This document shows, in pieces, positions 33,812-34,616 of a stretch of 34,616 nt of DNA (its first letter is position 1; each line of letters opens with the position of its first letter). The notes below the pieces were generated by a model that saw nothing but the letters and a program-made list of their open reading frames with translations, was not told the DNA's origin and ran no database searches. The DNA is from Patescibacteria group bacterium (lineage in GTDB: Bacteria; Patescibacteriota; Microgenomatia; Levybacterales; UBA12049). The stretch lies in assembly GCA_023485715.1 (NCBI GenBank), contig JAMCZG010000036.1, positions 1-34,616 of the forward strand. Reading direction: 5' to 3'. Made by a program: the position numbers and the translations under genes.

Positions 33812-34616
33812 GTGAATAAAAATAGATTTAGTTTAATTCTAACTGTTTTCAACGAGGAACACACGATTAGACGATTGATCAATTCTTTTTCTAAACAATC
33901 AAAAACTCCCGATGAAATTATTATTGTCGATGGAGGAAGTAACGACAATACCTTATCTATAATTCAAAATTCAAAATTCAAAATAAAAAATATAAGAGTA
34001 AAGATTATTACGAGAAAAGGAAATAGGTCTGTCGGGAGAAATGAGGCGATAAAAAAAGCGACCGGAAATATTATCTTATGCACGGATTCTGGATGTACAT
34101 TGGAGAATAAATGGGTTGAATATATTTCTAAACCGTTCGAAAATAAAGATGTAAAAGTGGTCGCGGGTTATTATAAAGGGATCTATAAAAATATGTTTCA
34201 GAAATCTCTAAACACGTACGTACTCGTTATGGAAGACAATATAAAAAAAGAATTTCTTCCTTCGACAAGGTCGATGGCGTTTAGAAAATCAGTTTGGAAA
34301 AAAATTGGTGGGTTTGATGAGACTTTGTCGCACAACGAAGATTACGAGTTTGCAAGAAAAATCAAAAAGTCGGGAATTAATATTTTTTTTGAAAGAAAAG
34401 CCGTAGTTGAATGGATGCCAAGGGAGAATCTAAAAGAGGCTTTTATAATGTTTTTCAGATTTGCTTTAGGAGATGCAGAAGCGAAAATTTTCCGGCCGAA
34501 AGTAATCCTTATTTTTTTAAGATACTTAGTATTTATATGTCTTGTTCTAATTGCATTTAAAACGAATTCAAGCATTTTGTATATTATTTTAATATTGCTT
34601 TTTTTATCGCCTCATT
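33812..34616 (+). CDS. GT2 glycosyltransferase (3' truncated by window edge, absent from the ORF track)
   Basis: GTG start, MNKNRFSLILTVFNEEHTIRRLINSFSKQSKTPDEIIIVDGGSNDNT...RSVGRNEAIKKATGNIILCTDSGCTLENKW...IGGFDETLSHNEDYEFARKIKKSG. Confidence 0.88.
   Translation, partial: MNKNRFSLILTVFNEEHTIRRLINSFSKQSKTPDEIIIVDGGSNDNTLSIIQNSKFKIKNIRVKIITRKGNRSVGRNEAIKKATGNIILCTDSGCTLENKWVEYISKPFENKDVKVVAGYYKGIYKNMFQKSLNTYVLVMEDNIKKEFLPSTRSMAFRKSVWKKIGGFDETLSHNEDYEFARKIKKSGINIFFERKAVVEWMPRENLKEAFIMFFRFALGDAEAKIFRPKVILIFLRYLVFICLVLIAFKTNSSILYIILILLFLSPH

Noticed and set aside
1-34616. Alternative genetic code (stop reassignment) to explain the ftsZ TAA
   Set aside because: TAA, TAG and TGA each end at least one well-supported gene, and no other internal in-frame TAA was noticed in conserved genes.

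Overview
The window is AT-rich bacterial DNA. Gene content and order suggest a Patescibacteria/CPR-type genome, but this is inference from protein character and no search was run. About 0-13.7 kb is a division/cell-wall (dcw-like) cluster: murB (5' truncated), murA, a GlmU-type nucleotidyltransferase without the LbH acetyltransferase domain, a GNAT acetyltransferase, a frameshifted HAD hydrolase, glmS, a membrane-anchored MurF-like ligase, mraY, ftsW, murG, a very short FtsQ-like protein, ftsA and ftsZ. ftsZ is interrupted by an in-frame TAA. Next come a small secreted protein with an attenuator-like leader, a methyltransferase, ileS, rodA, rplU, rpmA, parB, lepB and tRNA-Val(CAC). From about 21.8 kb to the end is a more AT-rich accessory region: a secreted Kelch-C39-peptidase-like protein, glycosyltransferases, two paralogous methyltransferases, a DegT aminotransferase, a GNAT, a TIM-barrel protein and two large GT-C-like membrane proteins. 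No CRISPR array, transposase or integrase was seen. The main leads are: (1) a promoter, 13-codon ORF, terminator and strong SD arranged as a candidate attenuator; (2) the ftsZ in-frame stop; (3) a GNA1-like split UDP-GlcNAc route in a cell-wall operon; (4) -10 boxes lying 6-11 nt before start codons, suggesting leaderless transcripts; (5) short AT-rich repeats inserted in frame within enzymes.
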